Shown: positions 1 to 5,799, counted from the first letter of the stretch. The stretch: 5,918 bases of DNA from Sulfurovum sp. (GCA_015663065.1 DQSX01000242.1:1-5918), one strand, 5' to 3'. Notes: generated from the sequence alone by a model not told the origin. Made by a program: numbers and translations.

Positions 1-254
1 ATGAGCCTTGTGAAGAGTCCCAGCGTCAAGAGTATGACGCCGAGTAACTCCGTACTTGCTGCCATATAGGCATTGAGTGTGGGGAAAGGAATTCCAATGG
101 AATCAAACCAAGTAGCAACAGAACCTATGTCTGACCATTTTTGCATAGCTGGATCATAAAACCCGTAAGCCACCGCAAATCTTGCAAGCAGCAGGGAAAG
201 ACTTTGTCCGTTACTTAGTATGTTCTTGGTGAATGGGTAGATAGTTTTAAGCAT
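1..254 (-). CDS. DoxX family membrane protein (N-terminal 84 residues, continues past the window edge)
   Basis: Only the N-terminal 84 codons are visible; the gene runs off the left end of the window. The reading frame gives a hydrophobic segment around residues 18-33, an amphipathic stretch with a WFDSIGIPFP motif (residues 49-58), and a second membrane segment around 64-82 holding the TELLGVILLTLGLFTRL pattern. The 'sxGIPxP...ELLGgilLilGLftRl' arrangement is typical of DoxX-family proteins, small four-helix inner-membrane proteins. The ATG at 254 is preceded by a strong ribosome binding site (AAGGAGGG, about 260-267), which fixes the start. It lies 30 bp downstream of a small Cys-rich lipoprotein-type gene on the same strand, so the two are probably one transcript. 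In HvfABCD and bufferin loci a DoxX protein accompanies a modified copper-binding peptide; a role like HvfD is an inference from this pairing. DoxX proteins also occur in unrelated redox contexts. Confidence 0.85.
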   Translation of the reverse strand, partial: MLKTIYPFTKNILSNGQSLSLLLARFAVAYGFYDPAMQKWSDIGSVATWFDSIGIPFPTLNAYMAASTELLGVILLTLGLFTRL

Positions 255-284
255 CTTGACCCTCCTTCATGGTTTATATTGTAA

Positions 285-458
285 TTAGGCAGCGCATTTT
301 TTGGCACTCTTTTTAGACGTACCGCATTTACCGTCACCACATTTCTTATCTGTTTTTTTGCAGAATCACATTTTCCTGATTGGCATTTTGACACTTGTGC
401 ATCCTGTAAAGGATATAAGTGCCAAACCAAGTAGAGGACCGAATAGTAACTTTTTCAT
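285..458 (-). pseudogene. HvfA/bufferin-like Cys-rich peptide precursor, apparently disrupted by two compensating frameshifts
   Basis: The start at 458 follows a GAAAGGA ribosome binding site and opens a lipoprotein-like signal peptide (MKKLLFGPLLGLALISFTGC, Cys at residue 20). In the sequence as given this frame ends at a TGA at 366-368 after 30 codons. Removing one A from the A4 run near 386-389 and adding one A to the A7 run at 353-359 gives a continuous 57-residue product ending at the TAA at 285-287, in the same frame as the start. The corrected mature part carries KCQSGKCDS and KCGDGKCGT, two CxxGKC repeats, and ends KKCAA. Such GKC repeats resemble HvfA and bufferin-type RiPP precursors, whose Cys residues are modified by MNIO (DUF692) enzymes to bind copper. 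The downstream DoxX gene fits this. Either the indels are homopolymer sequencing errors and the gene is intact, or it is a real pseudogene. The family assignment rests on a short motif and context. Confidence 0.6.
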
Positions 459-483
459 TTTTTTCCTTTCTAGTGTTAAGATA

Positions 484-511
484 ATCGTAGTTTACTATTT
501 ATGATGTGCAA
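484..511 (-). promoter_or_regulatory. Putative sigma70 promoter for the Cys-rich peptide/DoxX operon
   Basis: On the minus strand a TTGCAC -35-like box (506-511) is followed by a 16-bp spacer and a TACGAT -10-like box (484-489). This would give a leader of about 20 nt before the ribosome binding site and the ATG at 458. The match is moderate; the divergent gene at 613 uses the same TTGCAC hexamer on the other strand. Confidence 0.35.
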
Positions 512-553
512 TGTTTGTGTATCAGTTTTTATTATTTTACTCTCTTCCGTTAG

Positions 554-580
554 TTGCACTTAAAGTACACACTATATAAT
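554..580 (+). promoter_or_regulatory. Putative sigma70 promoter for the subunit 3/GMC dehydrogenase operon
   Basis: A perfect TATAAT -10 box at 575-580 is preceded by TTGCAC at 554-559, with a somewhat short 15-bp spacer. Transcription would start near 587, leaving a leader of about 25 nt before the ATG at 613. The -10 is strong; the -35 choice is less certain, since Campylobacterota promoters often lack a good -35. Confidence 0.5.
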
Positions 581-612
581 TATGATTAGAGAAATTAAAC
601 ATAGGCATCTGT

Positions 613-1113
613 ATGAAACGACGTAACTTTTTACTCTTAGGCTCCATGTTGGGCATGACACATTATTTGCATGCAAAACCAAGCAGCTCTTTTGAAAGAT
701 CATTTAAAAAAGTTGAAGCAACACTTAGGGCAGTACAGGAACATATGTTTCCTCAGGGAAGCAAGATCCCTTCAGCACAAAGTATGCATACGATACAGTT
801 TCTGTTTGATACCGTAAGCCATGAAACGTATGATAAAGATATAAGAAAATTTGTCATAGAAGGGGCAGAAGAGCTGCAACGTCGTGAAAAAGGGAAATTC
901 CTCTCTATGAATACTCAGGAAAAAGAAGAAGCACTACGTACCTACGAGAAGACCCGTTACGGCAGTAACTGGCTCTCACGTATCATGACCTTAACGATGG
1001 AAGGACTTTTTTCTGATCCAATTTACGGTTCCAATAAAAAAGAAGCAGGATGGAAAGCCCTGAATGCTTATGGTGGCGTACCCAGACCCCGTACAAAGTA
1101 TATTGCATTATGA
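613..1113 (+). CDS. Gluconate 2-dehydrogenase subunit 3 family protein (Tat-exported small subunit)
   Basis: This 166-residue protein begins with a short twin-arginine signal (R3-R4-N-F-L-L), a hydrophobic core (residues 6-18) and a likely cleavage site after LHA (residue 21). The mature part is alpha-helical and ends with EGLFSDPIYGSNKKEAGWKA (residues 130-149) and the GGVPRPR tail. That pattern, 'EGxFsDPxYGgNkxxaGWkxl', is the hallmark of the gluconate 2-dehydrogenase subunit 3 family, the small gamma subunit of membrane or periplasmic FAD dehydrogenases. In characterised relatives the small subunit carries the Tat signal and escorts the signal-less flavoprotein across the membrane; here too the next gene lacks a signal. 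Its stop codon overlaps the start of the GMC gene (ATGA at 1110-1113), so the two are translationally coupled. The ribosome binding site is weak (AGG at 602-604). The substrate cannot be told from this subunit. Confidence 0.85.
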   Translation: MKRRNFLLLGSMLGMTHYLHAKPSSSFERSFKKVEATLRAVQEHMFPQGSKIPSAQSMHTIQFLFDTVSHETYDKDIRKFVIEGAEELQRREKGKFLSMNTQEKEEALRTYEKTRYGSNWLSRIMTLTMEGLFSDPIYGSNKKEAGWKALNAYGGVPRPRTKYIAL

Positions 1114-2795
1114 AGCAATATGATGTTGTGGTTATTGGTTCAGGTGCCAGTGGAGGGGCGGTAGCCCATACCCTGACCAAGGCAGGGTACAAAGTGGCTG
1201 TAGTGGAAAAAGGCCGACTCATAAAACGTGAAGAGTTTACGAAAGATGAGCTGGCCTATTGTCGTAGAGACATTGTCACCCCAAATCTTTTTGAGGAGTA
1301 TCATGTCATAGAAGAGAAAGTTGACGGCAAATGGGAAGGGACACCTACGTATGATTCAGGCTGGAGTTTCTGGAACGGTAATGTGGTAGGAGGCTCCTCA
1401 AACTTTATGTCTGGTATGCTGCATAGGATGCACCCTGATGACTTCAGGCTTAAAAGTAAATATGGAGCAATAAAAGGTGCCAATGTCGTAGACTGGCCCA
1501 TCTCTTATGATGAAATGGAGCCTTATTATCTTAAAGCTGAAGAGCTGGTGGGTATTTCCGGTAAATATGAAAAACATCCTTATGAACCGCCGCGAAGCAC
1601 AGCAGATTTTACGCAGCCCCCGACGCAGGAAAATGCAGTAGTGAAACTACTCGATAAAAGTTGTGCAGAGCTTAACATTAAATCTCTGGTCACACCACGC
1701 TCAGTACTTTCTCAAAACAAAGGGCACAGAAAAGCCTGTTACTACTCTAATTTTTGCGGATCTTACGGTTGTTCCTCCGGGGCAAAAGGATCTTCCAGAG
1801 AAGCTTTACTCATGCCTGCTCTGGCAAGTGGAAATCTAACCTTACTGAGCAATACCTATGTGAAGTCTTTGCATACTTCAAAAAAAGAAGCAGTGGACTA
1901 TGCTGTTGTGGTAGATGTATTGACGGGGAAAGAAAAACAACTCTATGCAGATCTTTTTGTGGTGGCAGCACAGGCACATGAGAGTGCAAGACTGTTGTTG
2001 AACTCAGCTTCCGAATTTCATCCTAATGGTTTGGCAAACAGTTCTGGGGAACTTGGGAAAAACCTGATCTTCTCTGCTGGAGGTTCAGGTCAGGGGGAGC
2101 TGCATGCAGACAAGCTCAAGGAGATCAGGTTTGAAGAACTGATGCAGACAGGTCTATTTGTAAACCGGTCTATTTTAGACTGGTATTTTATAGATCACTG
2201 GTGGGACGGTACCTTTAAAGGTGGTTCTGTGGAGTTCATGTTCGAACATCAAAATATCATTTCGCGAGCCAGAAAAAACAGTGAAGAGAATGGACAGCTT
2301 GTATGGGGGAAAGCATTGGGAGAGAAACTCACAGAACGCTTCACGAAACAAAAGAGTATACGTTTTGAAATTTTTAATGACTGGCTTCCCAATGACAACT
2401 GTTTTGTGAGTCTGGACAAAACGCATAAAGACAAATACGGTATGCCTGTAGGCAGACTGCGTGTTGAAGCACATCCTCAGGACCTAAAAGTAGGAAAATA
2501 CATTGCAGAAAAATGTGAAAAAGTCTTAGAAGAGATGGGTGCGCAAAATATCTACTCTTCCGTCTCTTCTTCTCCACCGCAAAATCTTATTGCAGGAGGC
2601 TGCCGTTTTGGAGATGACCCCAAAACATCTGTACTGAACAGATATTGTCAGGCACATGATGTGCCAAACCTTTTTGTTGCAGATGCTAGTTTTATGCCCA
2701 CAGGAGGTTCCGTTCCCTACACTTGGACCATCTACGCCAATGCCTTTAGAGTAGCGGATCATATCGTTAAAGTTTTAAAAGAAAAACAAATATAA
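1110..2795 (+). CDS. GMC family FAD-dependent oxidoreductase (gluconate/sugar dehydrogenase-like flavoprotein subunit)
   Basis: The product has 561 residues. The N-terminus YDVVVIGSGASGG (residues 4-16) is the FAD-binding GxGxxG Rossmann motif, closed by VVEKG at 31-35. FWNGNVVGGSSNFMSGM (87-103) is the second GMC flavin-contact region. The C-terminal GMC domain has CRFGDDPKTSVLN (498-510) and HDVPNLFVADASFMPTGG (516-533). The start at 1110 is chosen because the flavin fold begins right there and ATGA couples it to the upstream gene; an in-frame ATG at 1050 would add 20 residues encoded inside the subunit 3 gene. Cys210, Cys216 and Cys221 form a Cys-rich segment where related dehydrogenases hold a 3Fe-4S cluster. 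There is no signal peptide, so export with the Tat subunit is expected. The usual catalytic His and Asn appear to be Leu493 and Pro536. No cytochrome c gene follows, so the electron acceptor is unknown. A role as a periplasmic alcohol or sugar-acid dehydrogenase is an inference. Confidence 0.9.
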   Translation: MKQYDVVVIGSGASGGAVAHTLTKAGYKVAVVEKGRLIKREEFTKDELAYCRRDIVTPNLFEEYHVIEEKVDGKWEGTPTYDSGWSFWNGNVVGGSSNFMSGMLHRMHPDDFRLKSKYGAIKGANVVDWPISYDEMEPYYLKAEELVGISGKYEKHPYEPPRSTADFTQPPTQENAVVKLLDKSCAELNIKSLVTPRSVLSQNKGHRKACYYSNFCGSYGCSSGAKGSSREALLMPALASGNLTLLSNTYVKSLHTSKKEAVDYAVVVDVLTGKEKQLYADLFVVAAQAHESARLLLNSASEFHPNGLANSSGELGKNLIFSAGGSGQGELHADKLKEIRFEELMQTGLFVNRSILDWYFIDHWWDGTFKGGSVEFMFEHQNIISRARKNSEENGQLVWGKALGEKLTERFTKQKSIRFEIFNDWLPNDNCFVSLDKTHKDKYGMPVGRLRVEAHPQDLKVGKYIAEKCEKVLEEMGAQNIYSSVSSSPPQNLIAGGCRFGDDPKTSVLNRYCQAHDVPNLFVADASFMPTGGSVPYTWTIYANAFRVADHIVKVLKEKQI

Positions 2796-2832
2796 GCACT
2801 TTTGGTTTTATTTTAATTTAAGAGCATTTTGA

Positions 2833-2838
2833 TATCAT
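2833..2838 (+). promoter_or_regulatory. Possible -10 element for the riboswitch transcript
   Basis: TATCAT at 2833-2838, in an AT-rich context (TTTTGATATCATAATG), would place the transcription start at about 2845, right at the first strand of the riboswitch P1 stem. No convincing -35 box is seen. The alternative is read-through from the GMC operon, since no clear terminator follows 2795. Confidence 0.3.
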
Positions 2839-2843
2839 AATGC

Positions 2844-2929
2844 CGAGATGTTGAAAAGCTAAACCTGTTGTGAAGCAGGGACAGAAAGTCATGGGTCTTG
2901 AAAAAGATTGCCAGATTGCCAATGTTTTG
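2844..2929 (+). ncRNA. Class I cyclic di-GMP riboswitch aptamer (GEMM-I)
   Basis: The order and motifs match GEMM-I. P1 pairs 2844-2852 with 2921-2929 (nine pairs, four of them G-U). The joining segment GCTAAA (2858-2863) leads into P2, CCTGTT/AGCAGG (2864-2869 with 2874-2879), a perfect stem closed by a GTGA tetraloop of the GNRA type. This is followed by the signature GACAGAAAGTC (2880-2890, canonical GACGCAAAGCC), then GGGTCTT-GAAA-AAGATT for the P3 hairpin, then TGCCAGATTGCC. The canonical core GC...GC is here CT (2859-2860) and AG (2883-2884), which keeps two base pairs. The purine before this pair is G (2858); by my recollection of the Vibrio Vc2 structure this corresponds to G20, which favours c-di-GMP over cGAMP. 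It lies on the same strand as, and 197 nt upstream of, the LysM-NlpC/P60 gene, its likely target. Whether it is an ON or OFF switch cannot be told. Confidence 0.88.
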
Positions 2930-3126
2930 TGCAACTATTCTGCGTAAATACATATTTCCTTCTCAAAGCAAGGCGAATTATAAGATTGTTTTATTAATTA
3001 ATATAGATCAAAGAAAATAAATAAAACATTTATTTTTGATTAAGATTATTGTTGATACAATAAACCACATATTATTTACTATGGGTTTTATGACCTGTCA
3101 ATAAATTACTTAAAAAAGGGGATGAA
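2930..3126 (+). promoter_or_regulatory. Long AT-rich leader / expression platform between riboswitch and hydrolase gene
   Basis: No protein gene is seen here. Visible elements are an AT-only hairpin, AAAATAAAT/ATTTATTTT (3014-3022 with 3028-3036, loop AAAAC) followed by a T; a perfect ATTGT-TGAT-ACAAT dyad (3048-3061); and a possible second promoter with TTGATA (3052-3057) and TACTAT (3077-3082) at a long 19-bp spacing. TTCCTT (2956-2961) could pair with the ribosome binding site AAGGGG (3116-3121) over six pairs, two of them G-U, a possible sequestering arm. No GC-rich intrinsic terminator is present, so the riboswitch output mechanism is unclear. Confidence 0.4.
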
Positions 3127-3906
3127 TTGAAAAGAGTTTATAAGCTACTGGTCTTAATATCAGTAATGACTGCATCGGGTAATGCAGCAACCAAAACGAT
3201 AAAGCATACAGTAAAGAAGGGGGATACTCTCTACGCTATTGCAAAGAAAAACCATACCACTGTTACGGCCATAAAAAAAGCCAACGGTATCAAAAAGGAC
3301 CAAGCACTTAAATTGGGTAAAGTGTTAAAGGTACCTACAAAATCTACTGCTGCGAAAAAGAAAAAGCGTGTCAAAGTTGCCTCACGATCGAACAGTGCTG
3401 AGAGACAATTGGCAAAGACTCTTAAAAGTGTAAAGTTCAAGAAAGCGAACAGTAAAAAAACAAATAGCAAAAAGAGTTCCAAGTTTTCTATCAATGATAT
3501 TCTTTTCTCCAAGAAAAGTAGCAAAAAGTCTATGAAAATGATCAAACTTGCCAAAAATAAGTTGGGACGTAAATATGTATGGGGTGCAGTAGGTCAGAAA
3601 AATACTTTTGACTGTTCGGGTTTAACCACCTATGTGTGTAAAAAGAACGGAATCAAAATTCCAAGAAGAGCTATTGAACAATCCAAGTATGGCAAATATG
3701 TAAGCCGTAAAGATCTCAAGCCGGGTGATCTTATTTTCTTCGATACATCAAAAAGACGTAAAGGATATGTCAATCATGTAGGTATCTACATTGGTAACAA
3801 CAAATTTATCCATGCAAGTTCTGCAAAAAAGAAGGTGATCATTACTTCTTTAAACAAAAACTTTTATAGCCAGCGCTACAAAGGTGCAAGAAGAGTTACC
3901 TCATAA
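3127..3906 (+). CDS. Secreted LysM and NlpC/P60 domain peptidoglycan hydrolase
   Basis: This 259-residue protein starts with a Sec signal peptide (residues 1 to about 20, ending SGNA). A LysM domain covers about residues 25-70 (HTVKKGDTLYAIAKKNHTTV, then LKLGKVLKVP) and would bind glycan strands. A very basic Lys/Ser/Asn linker (71-135) leads to an NlpC/P60 domain (about 136-259). The catalytic residues are visible: Cys163 in FDCSG, His217 in NHVGIYIG and His229 in FIHASS. Such enzymes cut peptide bonds in the stem peptides of peptidoglycan, acting in the periplasm during growth, division or envelope remodelling. The start is TTG, preceded by AAAAAAGGGG at 3112-3121. The nearby ATG at 3122 stops after two codons (ATGAATTGA), so TTG is the only sensible start, and the signal peptide supports it. 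A c-di-GMP riboswitch lies upstream on the same strand. A terminator follows, so it is probably monocistronic. Confidence 0.93.
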   Translation: MKRVYKLLVLISVMTASGNAATKTIKHTVKKGDTLYAIAKKNHTTVTAIKKANGIKKDQALKLGKVLKVPTKSTAAKKKKRVKVASRSNSAERQLAKTLKSVKFKKANSKKTNSKKSSKFSINDILFSKKSSKKSMKMIKLAKNKLGRKYVWGAVGQKNTFDCSGLTTYVCKKNGIKIPRRAIEQSKYGKYVSRKDLKPGDLIFFDTSKRRKGYVNHVGIYIGNNKFIHASSAKKKVIITSLNKNFYSQRYKGARRVTS

Positions 3907-3918
3907 GCGGTGCCTTCT

Positions 3919-3984
3919 ATGGACATTTGCACAAAATGTAATAATGTAAATGTGAAATGGAACGGTCCCTGGATCAAGATTTAA
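3919..3984 (+). CDS. Candidate 21-residue small ORF with a CxxC motif (doubtful)
   Basis: ATG at 3919 opens a 21-codon frame reading MDICTKCNNV, then NVKWNGPWIKI, and stopping at TAA 3982-3984, just before the terminator hairpin. CxxC plus Trp residues recalls one half of a zinc ribbon, so it may be a remnant of a larger gene or chance. No good ribosome binding site is seen. It could be translated only from the transcript of the hydrolase gene. Confidence 0.15.
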   Translation: MDICTKCNNVNVKWNGPWIKI

Positions 3985-3998
3985 CTTAATGCTTCGGT

Positions 3999-4026
3999 AA
4001 CTTCCCCTGGATAAGGGAAGTTTTTC
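3999..4026 (+). terminator. Intrinsic terminator after the LysM-NlpC/P60 gene
   Basis: AACTTCCC (3999-4006) pairs perfectly with GGGAAGTT (4015-4022) around an 8-nt loop, and the T-run continues to 4025. It lies between the convergent hydrolase and ilvD genes. On the minus strand the stem is followed by ACCG rather than T, so it should work mainly for the plus strand, though it may slow ilvD transcripts too. Confidence 0.85.
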
Positions 4027-4033
4027 TAACAGA

Positions 4034-5725
4034 TTATTCTGCCTCCAATACAGCACCGTTACTTGCATTGGTGACTAGCGCTCTGTATTGCTTCAACCAC
4101 TTGCTTGATAATGGCTTCACGATCGGTTTGAAGTTTGCTTTTCTCTCTGCTATGACTTCATCAGAGAGATTTGCACGTAAAATGTACGCATCCACATCAA
4201 TGTGAATTTCATCTCCATCTTCCAGCAGTCCTATGAGACCGCCTTCTGCAGCTTCTGGACTTACGTGACCAATGCTTGCGCCTCTTGTTGCCCCGGAGAA
4301 CCTACCATCAGTAATGAGTGCTACCGAATCACCAAGTCCCATCCCCATGATGAGTGAGGTAGGACTTAGCATCTCTTGCATTCCCGGTCCACCTTTAGGA
4401 CCTTCATAACGGATCACTACAACATTGCCAGCTTTTACTTTACCCTGAAGGATCCCTTCAATGGCCTCATCCTGAGAGTTGAAACATACCGCTGTTCCCG
4501 TAAAGACTCTCTCTCCCGTGATCCCTGCAGTTTTAATAACGGCACCCTGTTCTGCCAGGTTTCCGTAAAGAATAGCAAGTCCACCCACTTCAGAGAAGGG
4601 ATTGTCTATGGTGTGAATGATATTGGTATCGAGGATCTTTGTATCTTTCACTTTTTCATAAAGTGTCTCGCCGGTAATGGCAAGGTTATCAAGCAGAATG
4701 TCATCGCCACGCTTCATCATTTCGTGCATGACCGCATTTACTCCGCCGGCTTTGTTAATATCTTCCATATGTACGGTTGTTAACGATGGAGAGATTTTTG
4801 CGATGTGTGAAACGCGTTTTGAAATGGCATTGATATCTTCAAGGTTAAAGTCAACATCTGCCTCTTTTGCAATGGCAAGCATATGCAGTACAGTATTGGA
4901 TGATCCTCCCATAGCCATATCGACAGCAAAAGCATTACGTACAGCCTTTTCATTAAGGATGTTCTTTATTCTGTACTTTTCACGCTCTTCTGCTTCCATT
5001 TTAGCAATTTTACAGACACGTTTTGCCGCTTTTTTGTACAGTTCTGTCCTCTCAGGTGTCAGTGCCAATATTGTTCCGTTCCCAGCCAAAGCAATACCCA
5101 TCGCTTCCATCAGTGTATTCATGGAGTTTGCTGTGAACATACCTGAGCATGATCCGCCACTCGGACAGGCATTACACTCTATGTCAAGTAGTTCTTCATC
5201 TGTGATCTCTCCGGCTTCATGCTGCCCAACCGCTTCAAAAGCCGTTGCCAGGTCAATGGGTGTCCCGTCTGCTTTGTGTCCTGCAGCCATTGGCCCGCCG
5301 GAAACAAATACTGTAGGTACATCCACGCGTAAAGCCCCCATGATCATCCCCGGAACGATCTTGTCACAGTTTGGTATGGCGATCATAGCATCAAGTTTGT
5401 GTGCATTCATGACCGTTTCAATAGAGTTTGCAATAATTTCACGGCTCGGTAGAGAAAAAAGCATGCCATCATGCCCCATGGCGATCCCATCATCTACACC
5501 AATGGTATTGAACTCAAAAGGTACACATCCGTTTGCACGGATCTCTTCTTTAATGACTTCAGAGACCTTGTTTAGGAAAAAGTGTCCTGGAATGATCTCA
5601 ATAAATGAGTTTGCTACCCCAATGAATGGTTTTTTAAAATCTTCATCTTTTACACCGGTTGCACGGAGTAAAGATCTGTGTGGCGCTCTGGAAAACCCCT
5701 CTTTTATCTCATCACTTCTCATCAT
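4034..5725 (-). CDS. ilvD: Dihydroxy-acid dehydratase (EC 4.2.1.9)
   Basis: This 563-residue protein is a full-length IlvD/Edd family enzyme. It converts 2,3-dihydroxy-3-methylbutanoate and its methylpentanoate homologue to the 2-keto acids, the third shared step of valine and isoleucine (and so leucine) synthesis, in the cytoplasm. Visible motifs are RSDEIK..PHRSLLRATG at the N-terminus, VDDGIAMGH (77-85; Asp ligand to Mg), PNCDKIVPG (118-126; cluster Cys120), CNACPSGGSCSGMFTANSM (184-202; cluster Cys193), YEGPKGGPGMQEM (440-452) and GRFSGATRG (474-482; Ser477 the likely catalytic base). Residues IPGHFFL (45-51) have Gly where the [2Fe-2S] enzymes of mycobacteria and plants have a Cys, as in the [4Fe-4S] E. 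coli enzyme. Two adjacent ATGs (5725, 5722) are possible starts; AAAGG (5732-5736) is 6 or 9 nt away, and family members usually begin MRSD, so 5722 is equally likely. It faces the tRNA-Gly gene divergently and has no operon partner here. Confidence 0.97.
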   Translation of the reverse strand: MMRSDEIKEGFSRAPHRSLLRATGVKDEDFKKPFIGVANSFIEIIPGHFFLNKVSEVIKEEIRANGCVPFEFNTIGVDDGIAMGHDGMLFSLPSREIIANSIETVMNAHKLDAMIAIPNCDKIVPGMIMGALRVDVPTVFVSGGPMAAGHKADGTPIDLATAFEAVGQHEAGEITDEELLDIECNACPSGGSCSGMFTANSMNTLMEAMGIALAGNGTILALTPERTELYKKAAKRVCKIAKMEAEEREKYRIKNILNEKAVRNAFAVDMAMGGSSNTVLHMLAIAKEADVDFNLEDINAISKRVSHIAKISPSLTTVHMEDINKAGGVNAVMHEMMKRGDDILLDNLAITGETLYEKVKDTKILDTNIIHTIDNPFSEVGGLAILYGNLAEQGAVIKTAGITGERVFTGTAVCFNSQDEAIEGILQGKVKAGNVVVIRYEGPKGGPGMQEMLSPTSLIMGMGLGDSVALITDGRFSGATRGASIGHVSPEAAEGGLIGLLEDGDEIHIDVDAYILRANLSDEVIAERKANFKPIVKPLSSKWLKQYRALVTNASNGAVLEAE

Positions 5726-5752
5726 TTTGAGCCTTTAATTATAGTTTTTTGG

Positions 5753-5781
5753 ATTATAGCACAAAAACTATTTACTTTTAA
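5753..5781 (-). promoter_or_regulatory. ilvD promoter (extended -10)
   Basis: On the minus strand TGCTATAAT contains a perfect TATAAT (5753-5758) with the extended TGn motif. A weak TTAAAA (5776-5781) lies 17 bp upstream as -35. The start point would be near 5746, giving a leader of about 20 nt. No attenuator or leader peptide for branched-chain amino acids fits in such a short leader. Confidence 0.6.
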
Positions 5782-5799
5782 ATTTTTTTTAGCTATAAT
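5771..5799 (+). promoter_or_regulatory. tRNA-Gly promoter
   Basis: TTTACT (5771-5776), a 17-bp spacer and a perfect TATAAT (5794-5799) give a good sigma70 promoter. The start would be near 5806, leaving a 5' extension of about 37 nt for RNase P to remove. The GC-containing stretch after the -10 (CGCAGTCC) resembles the discriminator of stringently controlled stable RNA promoters. The -35 touches that of the divergent ilvD promoter. Confidence 0.65.

Noticed and set aside
366..368. In-frame TGA in the Cys-rich peptide gene read as selenocysteine
   Set aside because: The frame around it (MPIRKM-TGA-FCKKT) lacks the GKC repeat, while the shifted frame shows it clearly; no SECIS-like hairpin was recognised just after the TGA. 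Indels explain the data better.
215..430. 71-codon minus-strand frame containing KCQSGKCDSAKK
   Set aside because: Only its middle part is meaningful; its ends are out-of-frame readings of the signal peptide region and of the next gene's start. It is the shifted segment of the gene at 285-458.
1050..1109. Upstream ATG giving a 20-residue longer GMC protein
   Set aside because: These codons overlap the conserved end of the subunit 3 gene in another frame, and the flavin-binding fold starts directly at the ATG at 1110.
3081..3104. Seven-codon ORF (MGFMTCQ) in the hydrolase leader
   Set aside because: It is very short, has no ribosome binding site, and shows no codon pattern suggesting an attenuation peptide.
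3967..4012. Direct repeat CCCTGGAT (3967-3974 and 4005-4012)
   Set aside because: Two 8-bp copies, one within the terminator loop, are easily explained by chance; no larger repeat unit is seen.
4677..5738. 353-codon plus-strand frame opposite ilvD
   Set aside because: It is a shadow of the ilvD coding strand: ilvD is a complete, recognisable enzyme and the opposite frame resembles no family I know.
5738..5743. Second TATAAT on the minus strand before ilvD
   Set aside because: It is too close to the ATG; transcription from it would start in or beside the ribosome binding site. The extended -10 at 5753-5758 is better placed.
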